Source: an uncultured Marivita sp.
GTDB taxonomy: Bacteria; Pseudomonadota; Alphaproteobacteria; Rhodobacterales; Rhodobacteraceae
NCBI RefSeq assembly: GCF_947488135.1
Contig: NZ_CANKYW010000002.1
Span: forward strand, 496,001 to 560,000
Direction: 5' to 3'
Length of the DNA stretch: 64,000 bases
In this document: piece by piece, positions 1 to 8,634 of the stretch
Numbering within the stretch: position 1 is the first letter of the stretch
Layout of the letters: each line of letters starts with the position of its first letter
The notes under the pieces: model-generated
Databases searched by the model: none
The model's input: the letters and a program-made list of their open reading frames with translations, nothing else
Told to the model about the DNA's origin: nothing
Position numbers and translations under genes: made by a program

Positions 1-507
1 ACAATGCAGGAAGCCCTTGTCGTAGCTGTCGGGATCGTCCTGAGTGCTGAGCGACCCCAGACCGGCGGCACGGCGGATGATCGGCTCGTAGACCTTTTCC
101 CAGAATGCGGCGGGCCACATGAAGGTCTTGTAGTAGAACCCGGCGGCAAAGAAATTCGACAGCAGGTCGTTGACCTCCATCGCGTCGAATTTCAGCGACG
201 GCCATCGGTTCTGCGAATTGGCGCGCAGGCCGTCATAAAGCTCCGCTGTGGTTGCGCGGATGTTGGGTTCCTTGCGCGCCCCTTCACGCAGCTCGACAAT
301 CGCGTTCGGCTCTTCCGACCCGGCAGTCATCGGCCCACGCGGGCGGTGGTACTTGAACGACCGGCCCATGAGGCGCACGCCATTTGCCAGCAGCGCCGAG
401 GCGAGCGTATCGCCCTTGTGTCCCTTGTAATAGGTGTCGTCAAAACGGAAGGACAGGGTTTCGGACCGGTCGATCAGCCCACCGTCCAAACGGTTTTTCT
501 GGCTCAT
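1..507 (-). CDS. soxA: Sarcosine oxidase alpha subunit, N-terminal part (cut by window edge)
   Basis: Only the first 169 codons are present; the frame is open to base 1. The family is about 1000 residues, so most of the protein lies outside. The start ATG (505-507) overlaps the soxD stop as ATGA, the usual translational coupling. The visible part carries the N-terminal plug-like domain of heterotetrameric sarcosine oxidase alpha, including a segment reading RSFKYHRPRGP. Family knowledge: the alpha subunit binds NAD and tetrahydrofolate and helps oxidise sarcosine to glycine, H2O2 and 5,10-methylene-THF in the cytoplasm. Identification rests on this segment and on soxB-soxD immediately upstream. 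Confidence 0.88.
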   Translation of the reverse strand, partial: MSQKNRLDGGLIDRSETLSFRFDDTYYKGHKGDTLASALLANGVRLMGRSFKYHRPRGPMTAGSEEPNAIVELREGARKEPNIRATTAELYDGLRANSQNRWPSLKFDAMEVNDLLSNFFAAGFYYKTFMWPAAFWEKVYEPIIRRAAGLGSLSTQDDPDSYDKGFLHC

Positions 508-791
508 TTCGACCGCCCCTCTGCCCGGGCCACATCGCGGGCAAGCTCCACCTGCGTGATTTCATGCGTGACCGTGTTGCGCGTCACGACAAGCCACGAT
601 CGGTCGCCTTGTTCGTGATACCAAAGTTCGCGATGCAAACCCGCCGGGTTATCGCGGGTGTGGCCGTAGTCGATGAATTGCTCCAGCGCATCCTCGGCCT
701 GCCAGTCGGGGCGGTTGATGAGGCACGCATCGCCCAGATAGACGAATTCGCTGGAATCGCGCGGGCCAAGGATCGGATGGTTGATGATCAT
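504..791 (-). CDS. soxD: Sarcosine oxidase delta subunit, zinc-ligand-poor variant
   Basis: A 95-residue protein between soxB and soxA, overlapping soxB by one base (TGATG) and soxA by four. The pattern GPRDSSEF near the start and GLHRELWYHEQGDRSW at 51-66 match the delta subunit of heterotetrameric sarcosine oxidase. In the characterised enzymes delta binds a structural zinc through three Cys and one His. Here the N-terminal CxxC pair is His5/Leu8 and the Cys after His59 is Asp63, so only His59 remains. The overall family match is still clear. A very long open frame continues upstream in the same frame, but it is antisense-like noise inside soxB; the ATG at 791 is the sensible start. Confidence 0.9.
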   Translation of the reverse strand: MIINHPILGPRDSSEFVYLGDACLINRPDWQAEDALEQFIDYGHTRDNPAGLHRELWYHEQGDRSWLVVTRNTVTHEITQVELARDVARAEGRSK

Positions 792-2041
792 CAGTGCAGA
801 TTGGGCTGATTGCCCACCCCTTTTTCGTCGACCATGTGCCCGGTATGAAACCGGTCCAGCCGGAACGCGGTGGCGGTGTCGTGCGGTGTGTCGGTGGCCA
901 GCAGATGCGCATAGACAAAGCCCGAGGCGGGTGTGGCCTTGAACCCGCCATAGCACCAGCCACCGTTGAAATAGAGCCCGTCGATATGGGTCTTGTCGAT
1001 GATCGGCGTGCCGTCCATCGACATATCCATGATCCCGCCCCACGACCGCAAAAGTCGCGCGCGACCGAGCATCGGGAACATGGCGATGGCTTCTTCCATC
1101 ACGTCCTCGACCATCGGCAGGTTGCCGCGTGAGGCGTAGGAATTGTAGCCGTCGATATTGCCGCCGAACACCAGACCGCCCTTGTCGGACTGGCTGCAAT
1201 AGAAATGGCCCGCGCCAAAGGTGATGACACCGGGCAGGACGGGTTTCAGACCTTCGGACACGAACGCCTGCAAGACATGGCTTTCGATCGGCAGACGCAT
1301 CCCGGCATAGGCCATGACCCGCGACGACGATCCGGCGACACAAACACCGACTTTCTCTGCGCCGATATAGCCGCGGGTGGTCTCGACCCCCTGAACCCTT
1401 CCACCTTCGATCCTGAAACCCGTAACTTCGCAATTCTGAATGATGTCCACACCGCGCTGATCGGCGGCCCGTGCATACCCCCAGGCCACCGCATCGTGCC
1501 GCGCGGTGCCGGCCCGCGCCTGAAGCAACCCGCCCATCACAGGGAAACGGGCGTTCTTCACGTTGAGGAACGGATACTTCTCCAACACCTGTTTCTGATC
1601 CAGAAGCTGCGCATCCGCGCCGTTCAGGATCATCGCGTTACCGCGCCGGATATAGGCGTCGCGCTGGGCGTCGGAATGCATCAGGTTGATGATCCCGCGC
1701 TGGCTCATCATCGCGTTGTAGTTCAAGTCCTGCTCCAGCCCCTCCCAAAGCTTAAGCGAAAATTCGTAAAATGGCTCATTGCCATCCAGCAGGTAGTTCG
1801 ACCGCACAATCGTGGTGTTCCGCCCAACGTTGCCGCCGCCGATCCAGCCCTTTTCAAGCACGGCGATCCGCGACTGCTTGAATTCCTTGGCAAGGTAATA
1901 GGCCGTTGCCAAACCATGCCCGCCGCCGCCGATCACGACATAATCATACGCGGGCTGCGGGTCAGGATCACGCCACGCCGGTCCCCAGCCGCGATGGCCG
2001 GTGAGCGCTTCCTTGATCACGCGGAAACCTGAATAACGCAT
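791..2041 (-). CDS. soxB: Sarcosine oxidase beta subunit
   Basis: 416 residues, normal for the beta subunit. An FAD-binding dinucleotide fold starts at about residue 34 (VIGGGGHG, then an acidic strand end at VLEKG). The motif ARAGTARHDAVAWGYA places His182 at the histidine known to carry covalent FMN in this family. The C-terminal part contains GGWCYGGFKATPASG typical of these DAO-fold oxidases. It is the first gene of soxB-soxD-soxA and produces glycine and H2O2 from sarcosine, feeding one-carbon metabolism from betaine breakdown. No regulator is visible in the 125 bases upstream. Confidence 0.95.
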   Translation of the reverse strand: MRYSGFRVIKEALTGHRGWGPAWRDPDPQPAYDYVVIGGGGHGLATAYYLAKEFKQSRIAVLEKGWIGGGNVGRNTTIVRSNYLLDGNEPFYEFSLKLWEGLEQDLNYNAMMSQRGIINLMHSDAQRDAYIRRGNAMILNGADAQLLDQKQVLEKYPFLNVKNARFPVMGGLLQARAGTARHDAVAWGYARAADQRGVDIIQNCEVTGFRIEGGRVQGVETTRGYIGAEKVGVCVAGSSSRVMAYAGMRLPIESHVLQAFVSEGLKPVLPGVITFGAGHFYCSQSDKGGLVFGGNIDGYNSYASRGNLPMVEDVMEEAIAMFPMLGRARLLRSWGGIMDMSMDGTPIIDKTHIDGLYFNGGWCYGGFKATPASGFVYAHLLATDTPHDTATAFRLDRFHTGHMVDEKGVGNQPNLH

Positions 2042-2166
2042 CGCAGTCGACTCCTTCCCGGCGACCGTCGCACGGGTCTGAACGGCAGGGCCTGTCTCTT
2101 TCAGTCAGATCGAGGTCCGAAAAAGACATGCCGCACGGCAAAGCTCTTGCCGAATTCGGCGGAGTG

Positions 2167-2964
2167 TCAAGAAGCGCCTCCGAGAATTGCCTGCATCAAG
2201 GGGCTGTCGGCCTGTGTCATGCCATTTATCACGTCAAAATGATGCTTGCCGGGGTCGATGACCCGCTCACATTCCCATGCATCGGCCAGCCATTGCGCCT
2301 GATGGAGGAACACGGGCCGCTCGCCGCCGCCCACCCAGACCGTCACCGGGACGGATGGCGGGGACATCAGCACCGGGCTTTCCGCCTCAGCCGCTGCCAT
2401 GTCTAGTTTGAAGTCCCGATTCATCACCGTGTGCATCAGCGGGCGCAGGTCCGCGATCGGAGAGATCGGAACGCATTTCACGACGCGCGCCAGCACGTCT
2501 TCGGGCAGAACGCCCTTTTCCAGCATCCGTGCGACAAGCTGCCCGCCCGCCGAATGACCGGCGAGACGGATCGGACCCTCCACTTCGCGTGCGATCACCG
2601 TAATCGCGTTGGCCACCTGCCGCGTGATGTCTGCGATCCGGACGCGGGGACACAAATCATAGGTGGGCATCGCAACCGCCCATCCGTGATCCAGCGCGCC
2701 CTGCGCAAAATGCGACCACATCGACCCGTCGCCCTGCCGCCAGTAGCCGCCGTGGACAAAGACGACGATCCCTTTCGGCTTGCCATCGGGCAGGAACAGA
2801 TCCACGATCTCGCGCGTTCCGTGCCCATACATCACCCCAAGGCGCGCGCGCCCGAGAACGGACATGCGTTGACGAAACGCATCCGCGTCCGCCTGCCACC
2901 GGATCGGGTAAGTATCTCCGTCCGGAATGTGTTTCGAATTTGCGTATGCGTCGTCCCAGTCCAC
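2167..2964 (-). CDS. Alpha/beta hydrolase, kynurenine formamidase-like
   Basis: 265 residues from a GTG at 2962-2964, chosen because a strong AGGAGG lies six bases upstream; an ATG at 3000 would add 12 residues without a comparable site. The protein starts VDWDDAYANSKHIPDG, as in arylformamidase-like hydrolases. It shows the oxyanion-hole motif HGGYW and the nucleophile elbow GHSAGG, with a likely catalytic His in the KHHFDVI segment near the end. Family members hydrolyse small amides or esters; N-formylkynurenine is one known substrate. No kynurenine-pathway gene is nearby, so the substrate is open. It is divergent from gabD. Confidence 0.8.
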   Translation of the reverse strand: MDWDDAYANSKHIPDGDTYPIRWQADADAFRQRMSVLGRARLGVMYGHGTREIVDLFLPDGKPKGIVVFVHGGYWRQGDGSMWSHFAQGALDHGWAVAMPTYDLCPRVRIADITRQVANAITVIAREVEGPIRLAGHSAGGQLVARMLEKGVLPEDVLARVVKCVPISPIADLRPLMHTVMNRDFKLDMAAAEAESPVLMSPPSVPVTVWVGGGERPVFLHQAQWLADAWECERVIDPGKHHFDVINGMTQADSPLMQAILGGAS

Positions 2965-3045
2965 GGCGCGCCTCCTGCTCAACAGCCCTTGCCATTGCAT
3001 CTATCAAGTGTTCCACCTTTGTCAGCATAAAACCGGAGGGATCCC

Positions 3046-4521
3046 ATGCTTGACCAGACAACAAATCTCGCCAGCTTGCTCAAGGACCCGTCGCTGCTGG
3101 AAACCCGTGCCTATGTAAACGGCGAATGGATCGACGGGGACGATGGCACCTTCGCCGTCGACAACCCGGCCCGCCGCGACACCATTGCCGAGGTCGCGGA
3201 CCTGTCGCGCGCGCAGGTCGCAAAAGCCATCGCAGCGGCCGAGACCGCGCAGAAGGAGTGGGCCAAGTGGACCGGCAAGGAACGCGCCGCCGTGCTGCGC
3301 AAATGGTTCGACCTGATGATGGAGAACCAGGACGATCTCGCCACGATCCTGACCGCCGAGCAGGGCAAGCCCCTGACCGAAGCAAAGGGCGAAATCGGCT
3401 ACGGCGCGTCCTTCGTCGAGTTCTTCGCCGAAGAGGCCAAACGCGTCTACGGCGAAACCATCCCCGGCCACCAGCGCGACAAGCGCATCATGGTGATGAA
3501 GCAGCCCATCGGCGTTGTCGGCTCGATCACGCCGTGGAATTTCCCCACCGCCATGATCACCCGCAAGGCCGGCCCGGCGCTGGCCGCCGGGTGCAGCTTT
3601 GTTGCCCGCCCCGCCGCCGAAACGCCGCTGTCGGCCATCGTACTTGGCGTGCTGGCCGAACGGGCGGGTATCCCGGCGGGCGTGTTCAACGTCGTGCCGT
3701 CATCCTCGTCGTCCGAAGTCGGCAAGGAAATGTGCGAGAACCCGGCAGTGCGCAAGATCACCTTCACCGGCTCGACCGAAGTGGGTCGCATCCTGCTGCG
3801 CCAGGCCGCTGACCAGGTCATGAAATGTTCGATGGAGCTTGGTGGCAACGCACCGTTCATCGTGTTCGACGATGCCGATATCGACGCCGCCGTCGATGGC
3901 GCGATCATGTGCAAGTTCCGCAACAACGGGCAGACTTGCGTCTGCGCCAACCGCATCTACGTGCAGGCCGGTGTGTATGACGAGTTTGCCCGCAAGCTGA
4001 AGGACAAGGTCTCGAAGATGAAAGTCGGGGATGGCCTTGAGGCGGGCACGGATCTTGGCCCGCTGATCAATTCCGAGGCGCTTGAAAAGGTGCAGGAGCA
4101 TATCGATGACGCCAAATCCAAGGGCGCAGATGTGATCCTCGGCGAGAAAGAGCACAACCTCAGGGGCAATTTCTTTGCCCCTGCCATCGTCACGGGGGCC
4201 ACGCCGGACATGAAATTCTCGACCGAGGAAACCTTCGGCCCGCTCGCCCCGCTTTTCAAGTTCGAGACCGAGGATGACGTGATCGCGCTGGCAAATGATA
4301 CGATCTTCGGCCTTGCCAGCTATTTCTACGCCAAGGACCTCAGCCGCGTCTACAAGGTGGCTGAGGCGCTGGAATACGGGATCGTCGGGGTCAATACGGG
4401 CATCATCTCGACCGAAGTGGCCCCGTTCGGCGGCGTCAAGCAATCGGGCCTCGGCCGGGAGGGCAGCCATCACGGGATCGAGGAATTCCTTGAGATGAAA
4501 TACGTCTGCCTCAGCGTCTGA
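3046..4521 (+). CDS. gabD: NAD(P)-dependent succinate-semialdehyde dehydrogenase
   Basis: 491 residues, full length for GabD. The aldehyde dehydrogenase signature MELGGNAPF gives Glu264 and NNGQTCVCANR gives catalytic Cys298 with the second Cys at 300, the CxC pair seen in GabD enzymes. It converts succinate semialdehyde to succinate, the last step of GABA use. The conserved Lys of the KPA motif that binds the nucleotide ribose is Arg188 here (VARPA). The gene is monocistronic, followed by hairpins and a strong terminator. A GABA aminotransferase gene is not in the window, so a broader aldehyde substrate is possible. Confidence 0.9.
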   Translation: MLDQTTNLASLLKDPSLLETRAYVNGEWIDGDDGTFAVDNPARRDTIAEVADLSRAQVAKAIAAAETAQKEWAKWTGKERAAVLRKWFDLMMENQDDLATILTAEQGKPLTEAKGEIGYGASFVEFFAEEAKRVYGETIPGHQRDKRIMVMKQPIGVVGSITPWNFPTAMITRKAGPALAAGCSFVARPAAETPLSAIVLGVLAERAGIPAGVFNVVPSSSSSEVGKEMCENPAVRKITFTGSTEVGRILLRQAADQVMKCSMELGGNAPFIVFDDADIDAAVDGAIMCKFRNNGQTCVCANRIYVQAGVYDEFARKLKDKVSKMKVGDGLEAGTDLGPLINSEALEKVQEHIDDAKSKGADVILGEKEHNLRGNFFAPAIVTGATPDMKFSTEETFGPLAPLFKFETEDDVIALANDTIFGLASYFYAKDLSRVYKVAEALEYGIVGVNTGIISTEVAPFGGVKQSGLGREGSHHGIEEFLEMKYVCLSV

Positions 4522-4525
4522 GGCG

Positions 4526-4568
4526 GCGATTTTTCGAAAAAATCGCACGAGACCCTTCAAAGGGTCTC
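4526..4568. repeat. Two adjacent perfect hairpins after gabD
   Basis: Hairpin one has arms GCGATTTTT and AAAAATCGC (4526-4534, 4538-4546). Hairpin two has arms GAGACCCTT and AAGGGTCTC (4549-4557, 4560-4568). Both start within 50 bases of the gabD stop and lie just before the terminator. They may be dispersed intergenic repeats or transcript-end processing signals. Confidence 0.7.
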
Positions 4569-4583
4569 AGCCCCGCCCAAAAA

Positions 4584-4619
4584 AAGGCCCGGCAGCGTCC
4601 TGCCGGGCCTTGTTCTTTT
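4584..4619. terminator. Bidirectional intrinsic terminator between gabD and hsp20
   Basis: A perfect 12-bp stem, AAGGCCCGGCAG (4584-4595) with CTGCCGGGCCTT (4600-4611), a four-base loop, an A tract before it and a T-rich tract (TTGTTCTTTT) after it. It lies between two convergent genes and can serve both strands. Confidence 0.9.
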
Positions 4620-4671
4620 CAATCCGGGTCTCGGTCACGAAACCCAGTCGGACGTTCGAAATCCGCGCGGC

Positions 4672-5139
4672 TTAATTGACCGCTTTCGCGTCCACCACAT
4701 CCTTTTCGATCGCATCTGCCTTCGCAATTTCAATCCGGCGCGGTTTCAACGCTTCGGGGATCTCGCGCTCGAGGTCGATATGCAGCATGCCGTTCTCATG
4801 GCTCGCGCCCACGACGCGGACATGGTCGGCCAGATGGAACCGGCGCTGGAACGCGCGGGTGGCGATGCCGCGATGCAAGAAGGTGCGGTCCTCGTCCTCG
4901 TCCACCTTTTTGGCGGACACGTGAAGGGCCCCATCCTTGACCTCGACGGTCAGATCGTCATCCGAGAATCCGGCGACGGCGATCGAGATGCGATAGGCAT
5001 CATCTGCGGTTTTTTCGATGTTGTAAGGCGGGTAGGTGGGCTGGCTGACCTCGTTGGTCAGAACCCGGTCCATGAGATCGGCGATTTGGTCAAAGCCGAC
5101 GGTTGCGCGGTAAAGCGGTGCGAAATCATATCCTCGCAT
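4672..5139 (-). CDS. Small heat shock protein, Hsp20/IbpA family
   Basis: 155 residues with a central alpha-crystallin domain: PPYNIEKTADDAYRISIAVAGF at its start and the conserved GMLHIDLEREIPE strand near residue 120, followed by a KPRRIEI tail as in IbpA-type proteins. It acts as an ATP-independent holdase for unfolding proteins in the cytoplasm. A purine-rich site (GGAGGATGACCT) precedes the ATG. A heat-shock promoter would be expected upstream, but no convincing RpoH site could be made out. Convergent with gabD across the shared terminator. Confidence 0.93.
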   Translation of the reverse strand: MRGYDFAPLYRATVGFDQIADLMDRVLTNEVSQPTYPPYNIEKTADDAYRISIAVAGFSDDDLTVEVKDGALHVSAKKVDEDEDRTFLHRGIATRAFQRRFHLADHVRVVGASHENGMLHIDLEREIPEALKPRRIEIAKADAIEKDVVDAKAVN

Positions 5140-5255
5140 AGGTCATCCTCCATTGAGCGATACCAGTTGTGACAAGCCTTCCAGTGTGGACAGGCTCGGT
5201 TAACGATGTCGGGCCCCGATTGGGCATCCCGACGCGATAAATGTGGGAAGGTTGA

Positions 5256-6089
5256 TCAGGGTTTCAAGAGGTCCGACGACCCGACGGGACGCACGAATTT
5301 CGCACCCGTGTTCTTGCGCGCACCGTCTTCGGCGCGGAAGGGTCGAAAGACCGATCCCTCTTCAAAGCCGGCGCCGTCTTTCATCACCGACAGGATTTCG
5401 TCGATCTGCTGATCCAGCGGCGCGCCAAGCGAAACCGGCTGATCGCCGCTTCGCGCTTTAGAGGACACTATCGAGACAATTCTCGGACCGTCCGAGCGGA
5501 AGGCGAAAACTGGTGAGCCGGAGCTGCCGAAATCCACCGAACAGGACATGATCACCACCGTGGCCTGCGCCGAGATCACCTCGCAGGTGTCCTGCATCGA
5601 GGGCGCTTCGGATCGGTTGTGGGCGTAGGATACGACGCCGACACTCTCGCCGATGGGGGGGCGTTCACCGGTGACGAAGGGGATGATCGTCGTGTTGCGC
5701 ACGGGATGCTGCAATTCGATCACCGCGATATCGTGATACACCCGGTCCGAGCTCGGCGCGGCGGCAAAGTCATACTCCGGATGCGCGACGGCGCGCCGGA
5801 CACGGCGATACGCGGCGGCCCGACCATTGCGCCAGCCCGCCAGAAACTGAATATCTTCGGGCGCAAGCAAAGCGCCCGCGTCATCGTAAAGGCAATGCGC
5901 GGCGGTCAGCACCATCTTGGGCGAGATCAGCGACCCCGTGCAAAACGCGCGGCCGGCAAGTTCGAGACGGCCAACCGCTTCCCACGCGCGACCATCCTGA
6001 CGGCTCTCCATCGAGAACAGCCCGGTATCCTGTGCTGCCACCATGACCGGCAGCAACGCAAAGCATGCCCCCACGAGCACATGGCGCAC
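5256..6089 (-). CDS. Exported trypsin-like serine protease
   Basis: 277 residues beginning with a Sec signal peptide (cleavage likely after MVAAQ, about residue 20). The chymotrypsin triad is complete: His65 in TAAHC, Asp120 in HDIAVIEL and Ser190 in DFGSSGSPVF. Paired cysteines at 50/66 and 169/183 suggest disulfides and a periplasmic or extracellular location. The family includes glutamyl endopeptidase-like and stress-related proteases. There is no PDZ domain, so it is not a DegP/DegQ protein. It stands alone; the target is unknown. Confidence 0.87.
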   Translation of the reverse strand: MRHVLVGACFALLPVMVAAQDTGLFSMESRQDGRAWEAVGRLELAGRAFCTGSLISPKMVLTAAHCLYDDAGALLAPEDIQFLAGWRNGRAAAYRRVRRAVAHPEYDFAAAPSSDRVYHDIAVIELQHPVRNTTIIPFVTGERPPIGESVGVVSYAHNRSEAPSMQDTCEVISAQATVVIMSCSVDFGSSGSPVFAFRSDGPRIVSIVSSKARSGDQPVSLGAPLDQQIDEILSVMKDGAGFEEGSVFRPFRAEDGARKNTGAKFVRPVGSSDLLKP

Positions 6090-6150
6090 AAATCACCTCC
6101 GTTTGGTCTACGGTCTATGATCTGAATCGAGCATAAATATGACCAAGTCG

Positions 6151-7464
6151 TTAAACAACAAGCGAATTTAACGCGGCGGGTTTCGGCCCACCTGTCGCCC
6201 AGTCCAATAATTCCACCGTGTGAACGATGGGAATCTCGGTTCCCGATCCGATCTGCATCATGCAGCCGATATTGCCAGCTGCAATGATCTCCGGCTGTTT
6301 CGCCTCGAGCGTCCGGACCTTGCGCGCTTTCAATTGCTTCGAGATTTCCGGCTGCATCAGGTTATACGTTCCCGCCGATCCGCAACACAGATGGCTGTCC
6401 GCCGGTTCGACAACCTCGAACCCGGCCGCTTTGAGCAGGGTCTTCGGATGCGTCTTGATCTGTTGCCCGTGCTGAAGGCTGCACGCCGCGTGATAGGCCA
6501 CGCGCTTGCCGCCATGAATGGTTCGAGCCTGCGCCACTGCGGCCTCGTCGACGAGGTCCACAAGCACTTCGCTCACATCCCTGGCAATCGCGGACACGCG
6601 CGCGGCGTCCGCCGCCAGCGCATCGTTGCGGAACATATGAACGTAATCCTTGACGGTCGTGCCGCACCCGCTGGTGTTGATGACAATGGCATCGAGCCCC
6701 GGACCGTCCATCTCGCGCGCCCAGGCTTTGATGTTGGCCGCCGCCGAATGATGGCTTTCATCCACCTTGCCCATGTGATGGGTCAGCGCCCCGCAACAGC
6801 CAGCCCCTTCCGCAACGACCACTTCGCAGCCCAGCCGCGTCAGCAACCGGATCGTGGCGTCATTGATATCGGTGTTGAGCGCCTTCTGCGCACAGCCCGT
6901 CATCAGCGCGACGCGCTTCTTGCGCGGCTGCGCAGGCGCAAAGCTCTGCGGATCGTCATTGCGGCTGACCGGCGGGATGCGTTTCGGTGCCATCTCAAGC
7001 ATCGCCTTGACGCGCGCATCCGGGATCAAGGGCGCAAAGGGTTTGCCGATCTTCGCCAGAAGCAAAGCCACACGAAACCGGGTCGGATAGGGCAGGATCC
7101 GCGCCAGCGTCCAACGAAGCGCTTTCTCGTGCCAAGGGCGGTCGTAATGCTCTTCGATATAAGCCCGCGCGTGATCGACCAGATGCATGTAATGCACACC
7201 CGACGGGCAGGTTGTCATGCAGGCCAGGCAGGACAGACAGCGATCGATATGTTTAACCGTCTTCTCATCGGGTTTGCGCTCGTTCTCGAGCATGTCCTTG
7301 ATGAGGTAAATCCGCCCCCTCGGGCTGTCCAATTCGTCCCCCAACACCTGATATGTTGGACAGGTCGCGGTGCAGAACCCGCAATGCACGCAGGTCCGCA
7401 GCACCTCGTTCGAGCGTTTGAAATCCGGGTCGCGAAGCTGGTCTTCGGTGAATGTCGTCTGCAT
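6151..7464 (-). CDS. glcF: Glycolate oxidase iron-sulfur subunit
   Basis: 437 residues. Two ferredoxin-type clusters are visible near the N-terminus: CVHCGFCTATCP and CLSCLACMTTCP. Two CCG-type cysteine-rich modules follow (GCCGALTHHMG and HLCCGSAGTYN), as in GlcF and heterodisulfide-reductase-like subunits. With GlcD and GlcE it oxidises glycolate to glyoxylate at the membrane, passing electrons to quinone. It is the last gene of glcD-glcE-glcF, starting three bases after glcE ends. Confidence 0.94.
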   Translation of the reverse strand: MQTTFTEDQLRDPDFKRSNEVLRTCVHCGFCTATCPTYQVLGDELDSPRGRIYLIKDMLENERKPDEKTVKHIDRCLSCLACMTTCPSGVHYMHLVDHARAYIEEHYDRPWHEKALRWTLARILPYPTRFRVALLLAKIGKPFAPLIPDARVKAMLEMAPKRIPPVSRNDDPQSFAPAQPRKKRVALMTGCAQKALNTDINDATIRLLTRLGCEVVVAEGAGCCGALTHHMGKVDESHHSAAANIKAWAREMDGPGLDAIVINTSGCGTTVKDYVHMFRNDALAADAARVSAIARDVSEVLVDLVDEAAVAQARTIHGGKRVAYHAACSLQHGQQIKTHPKTLLKAAGFEVVEPADSHLCCGSAGTYNLMQPEISKQLKARKVRTLEAKQPEIIAAGNIGCMMQIGSGTEIPIVHTVELLDWATGGPKPAALNSLVV

Positions 7465-7467
7465 CGA

Positions 7468-8571
7468 TTACCCCATCAAGCCTGCGTTCAGGATGCCCTT
7501 CGGATCGAATTTCTGCCGCAGCCCCTGTGACAAAGCCGCAATCGGCCCGGGTTCGGGCTGGAACTTCGGCTGCCCGCTGCCGCGTACCAGAGTCGCGTGG
7601 CCGTCGAACGCACCCAACCGCGCCCGAACATCGGTCCCCTCCGGCACGCGTGCCCAGATCAGCCCACCGCCCCAGTCGTACAGAACAGCATCTGCCTCGA
7701 TCGAGGCTGCCAACGCCGCCGCATCGGTCGGTGTCACCGACACGCGCCACACGTCCCCCGCAACGCCGTGAAACGGCGCCACGTCCCGGACCCGGTTCCA
7801 GCTTTCGGCGACCGCATCGGCATCCCGCTCGATCCGGACCGCCAGATCGGGGAACAATTCCGCCAGCTTCTCCGCGCGATAAGTGACCGATCCGGCAAAA
7901 CCTTCGATCCGCAACATGGTCACGGGGGTTTCGTCCGGCCCCACCGGCAGATGCGCTGCGCCGGACACTTCAAAGGGCGATCCCAAGGCCTTTGCCATCG
8001 CCGTGACTGCCTCGGTGTCGTCCAGCCCGTCGATCAGGACACAGGCCGCAGTTTCCGGCTTGGGCAGCACCTTCAGGCTCACTTCGGTCAAGACACCAAG
8101 CGTGCCCCAGGACCCGCTCATCAGCTTGACCAAATCATACCCGGTGACGTTCTTCATCACGCGCCCGCCATTCTTGATGATATTGCCTGCACCATCGACG
8201 AACCGCACACCCAGCATGAAATCGCGACAGGCCCCCACCGACACGCGGCGTGGCCCGCTGACATTCGCGGCGACAACACCGCCGATGGTCGGCTCCCCAT
8301 CCGTGCCCATCAGACCGCGATGGTCCATCGGCTCGAACGCCAACCTTTGCCCCTCGGCCGCGAGAGCCGCCTCGATCTCGGCCAATGGCGTCCCGGCCTG
8401 CGCCACCAGTGTCAGCGATCCCGGTTCATACAGCGTGATCCCCGACAGCCCGCCGGTCTCCAGCAACGTCCCATTAAGGTTAACGCCCCGCGTTCCGCCG
8501 CCACGCACACATATCGGAGCGGCGGCCGCAGAAATCATCTCGGCCAATTCGGCTTCTGTCTCAGGTCTCAT
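7468..8571 (-). CDS. glcE: Glycolate oxidase FAD-binding subunit GlcE
   Basis: 367 residues from the ATG at 8569-8571. The open frame reaches further up, but that part lies in the hairpin repeat and has no coding character. FAD_binding_4-type features are present: RGGGTRG near residue 25, GGVVAANVSGPRRVS and the NVTGYDLVKLMSGSWGTLGVLTE segment that in this family packs against the FAD. GlcE pairs with GlcD in glycolate oxidase. Translation starts directly after an ATATTTG-type repeat and an AAAGAAACC stretch, not a classical ribosome site. Confidence 0.93.
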   Translation of the reverse strand: MRPETEAELAEMISAAAAPICVRGGGTRGVNLNGTLLETGGLSGITLYEPGSLTLVAQAGTPLAEIEAALAAEGQRLAFEPMDHRGLMGTDGEPTIGGVVAANVSGPRRVSVGACRDFMLGVRFVDGAGNIIKNGGRVMKNVTGYDLVKLMSGSWGTLGVLTEVSLKVLPKPETAACVLIDGLDDTEAVTAMAKALGSPFEVSGAAHLPVGPDETPVTMLRIEGFAGSVTYRAEKLAELFPDLAVRIERDADAVAESWNRVRDVAPFHGVAGDVWRVSVTPTDAAALAASIEADAVLYDWGGGLIWARVPEGTDVRARLGAFDGHATLVRGSGQPKFQPEPGPIAALSQGLRQKFDPKGILNAGLMG

Positions 8572-8587
8572 GGTTTCTTTGGGCCTC

Positions 8588-8634
8588 AAATATCTCGGGG
8601 GAGTCGCGCAAAGCGCGACGGGGGCAGCGCCCCC
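8588..8634 (-). repeat. GC-rich double-hairpin intergenic repeat inside the glc operon
   Basis: Read on the minus strand, hairpin GGGGGC/GCCCCC (8620-8634) is followed by GTCGCGC/GCGCGAC (8603-8619), a C-run and GAGATATTTG. It fills the 68-base gap between glcD and glcE, so it is transcribed inside the operon. The ATATTTG tail resembles three other intergenic motifs in this window (26349, 50514, 53139). A role in uneven glcD/glcE expression is inference. Confidence 0.7.

Noticed and set aside
5140-5255. Possible RpoH promoter before hsp20
   Set aside because: A CTTGTC stretch is present, but no matching -10 at a sensible distance; too weak to report as a feature.
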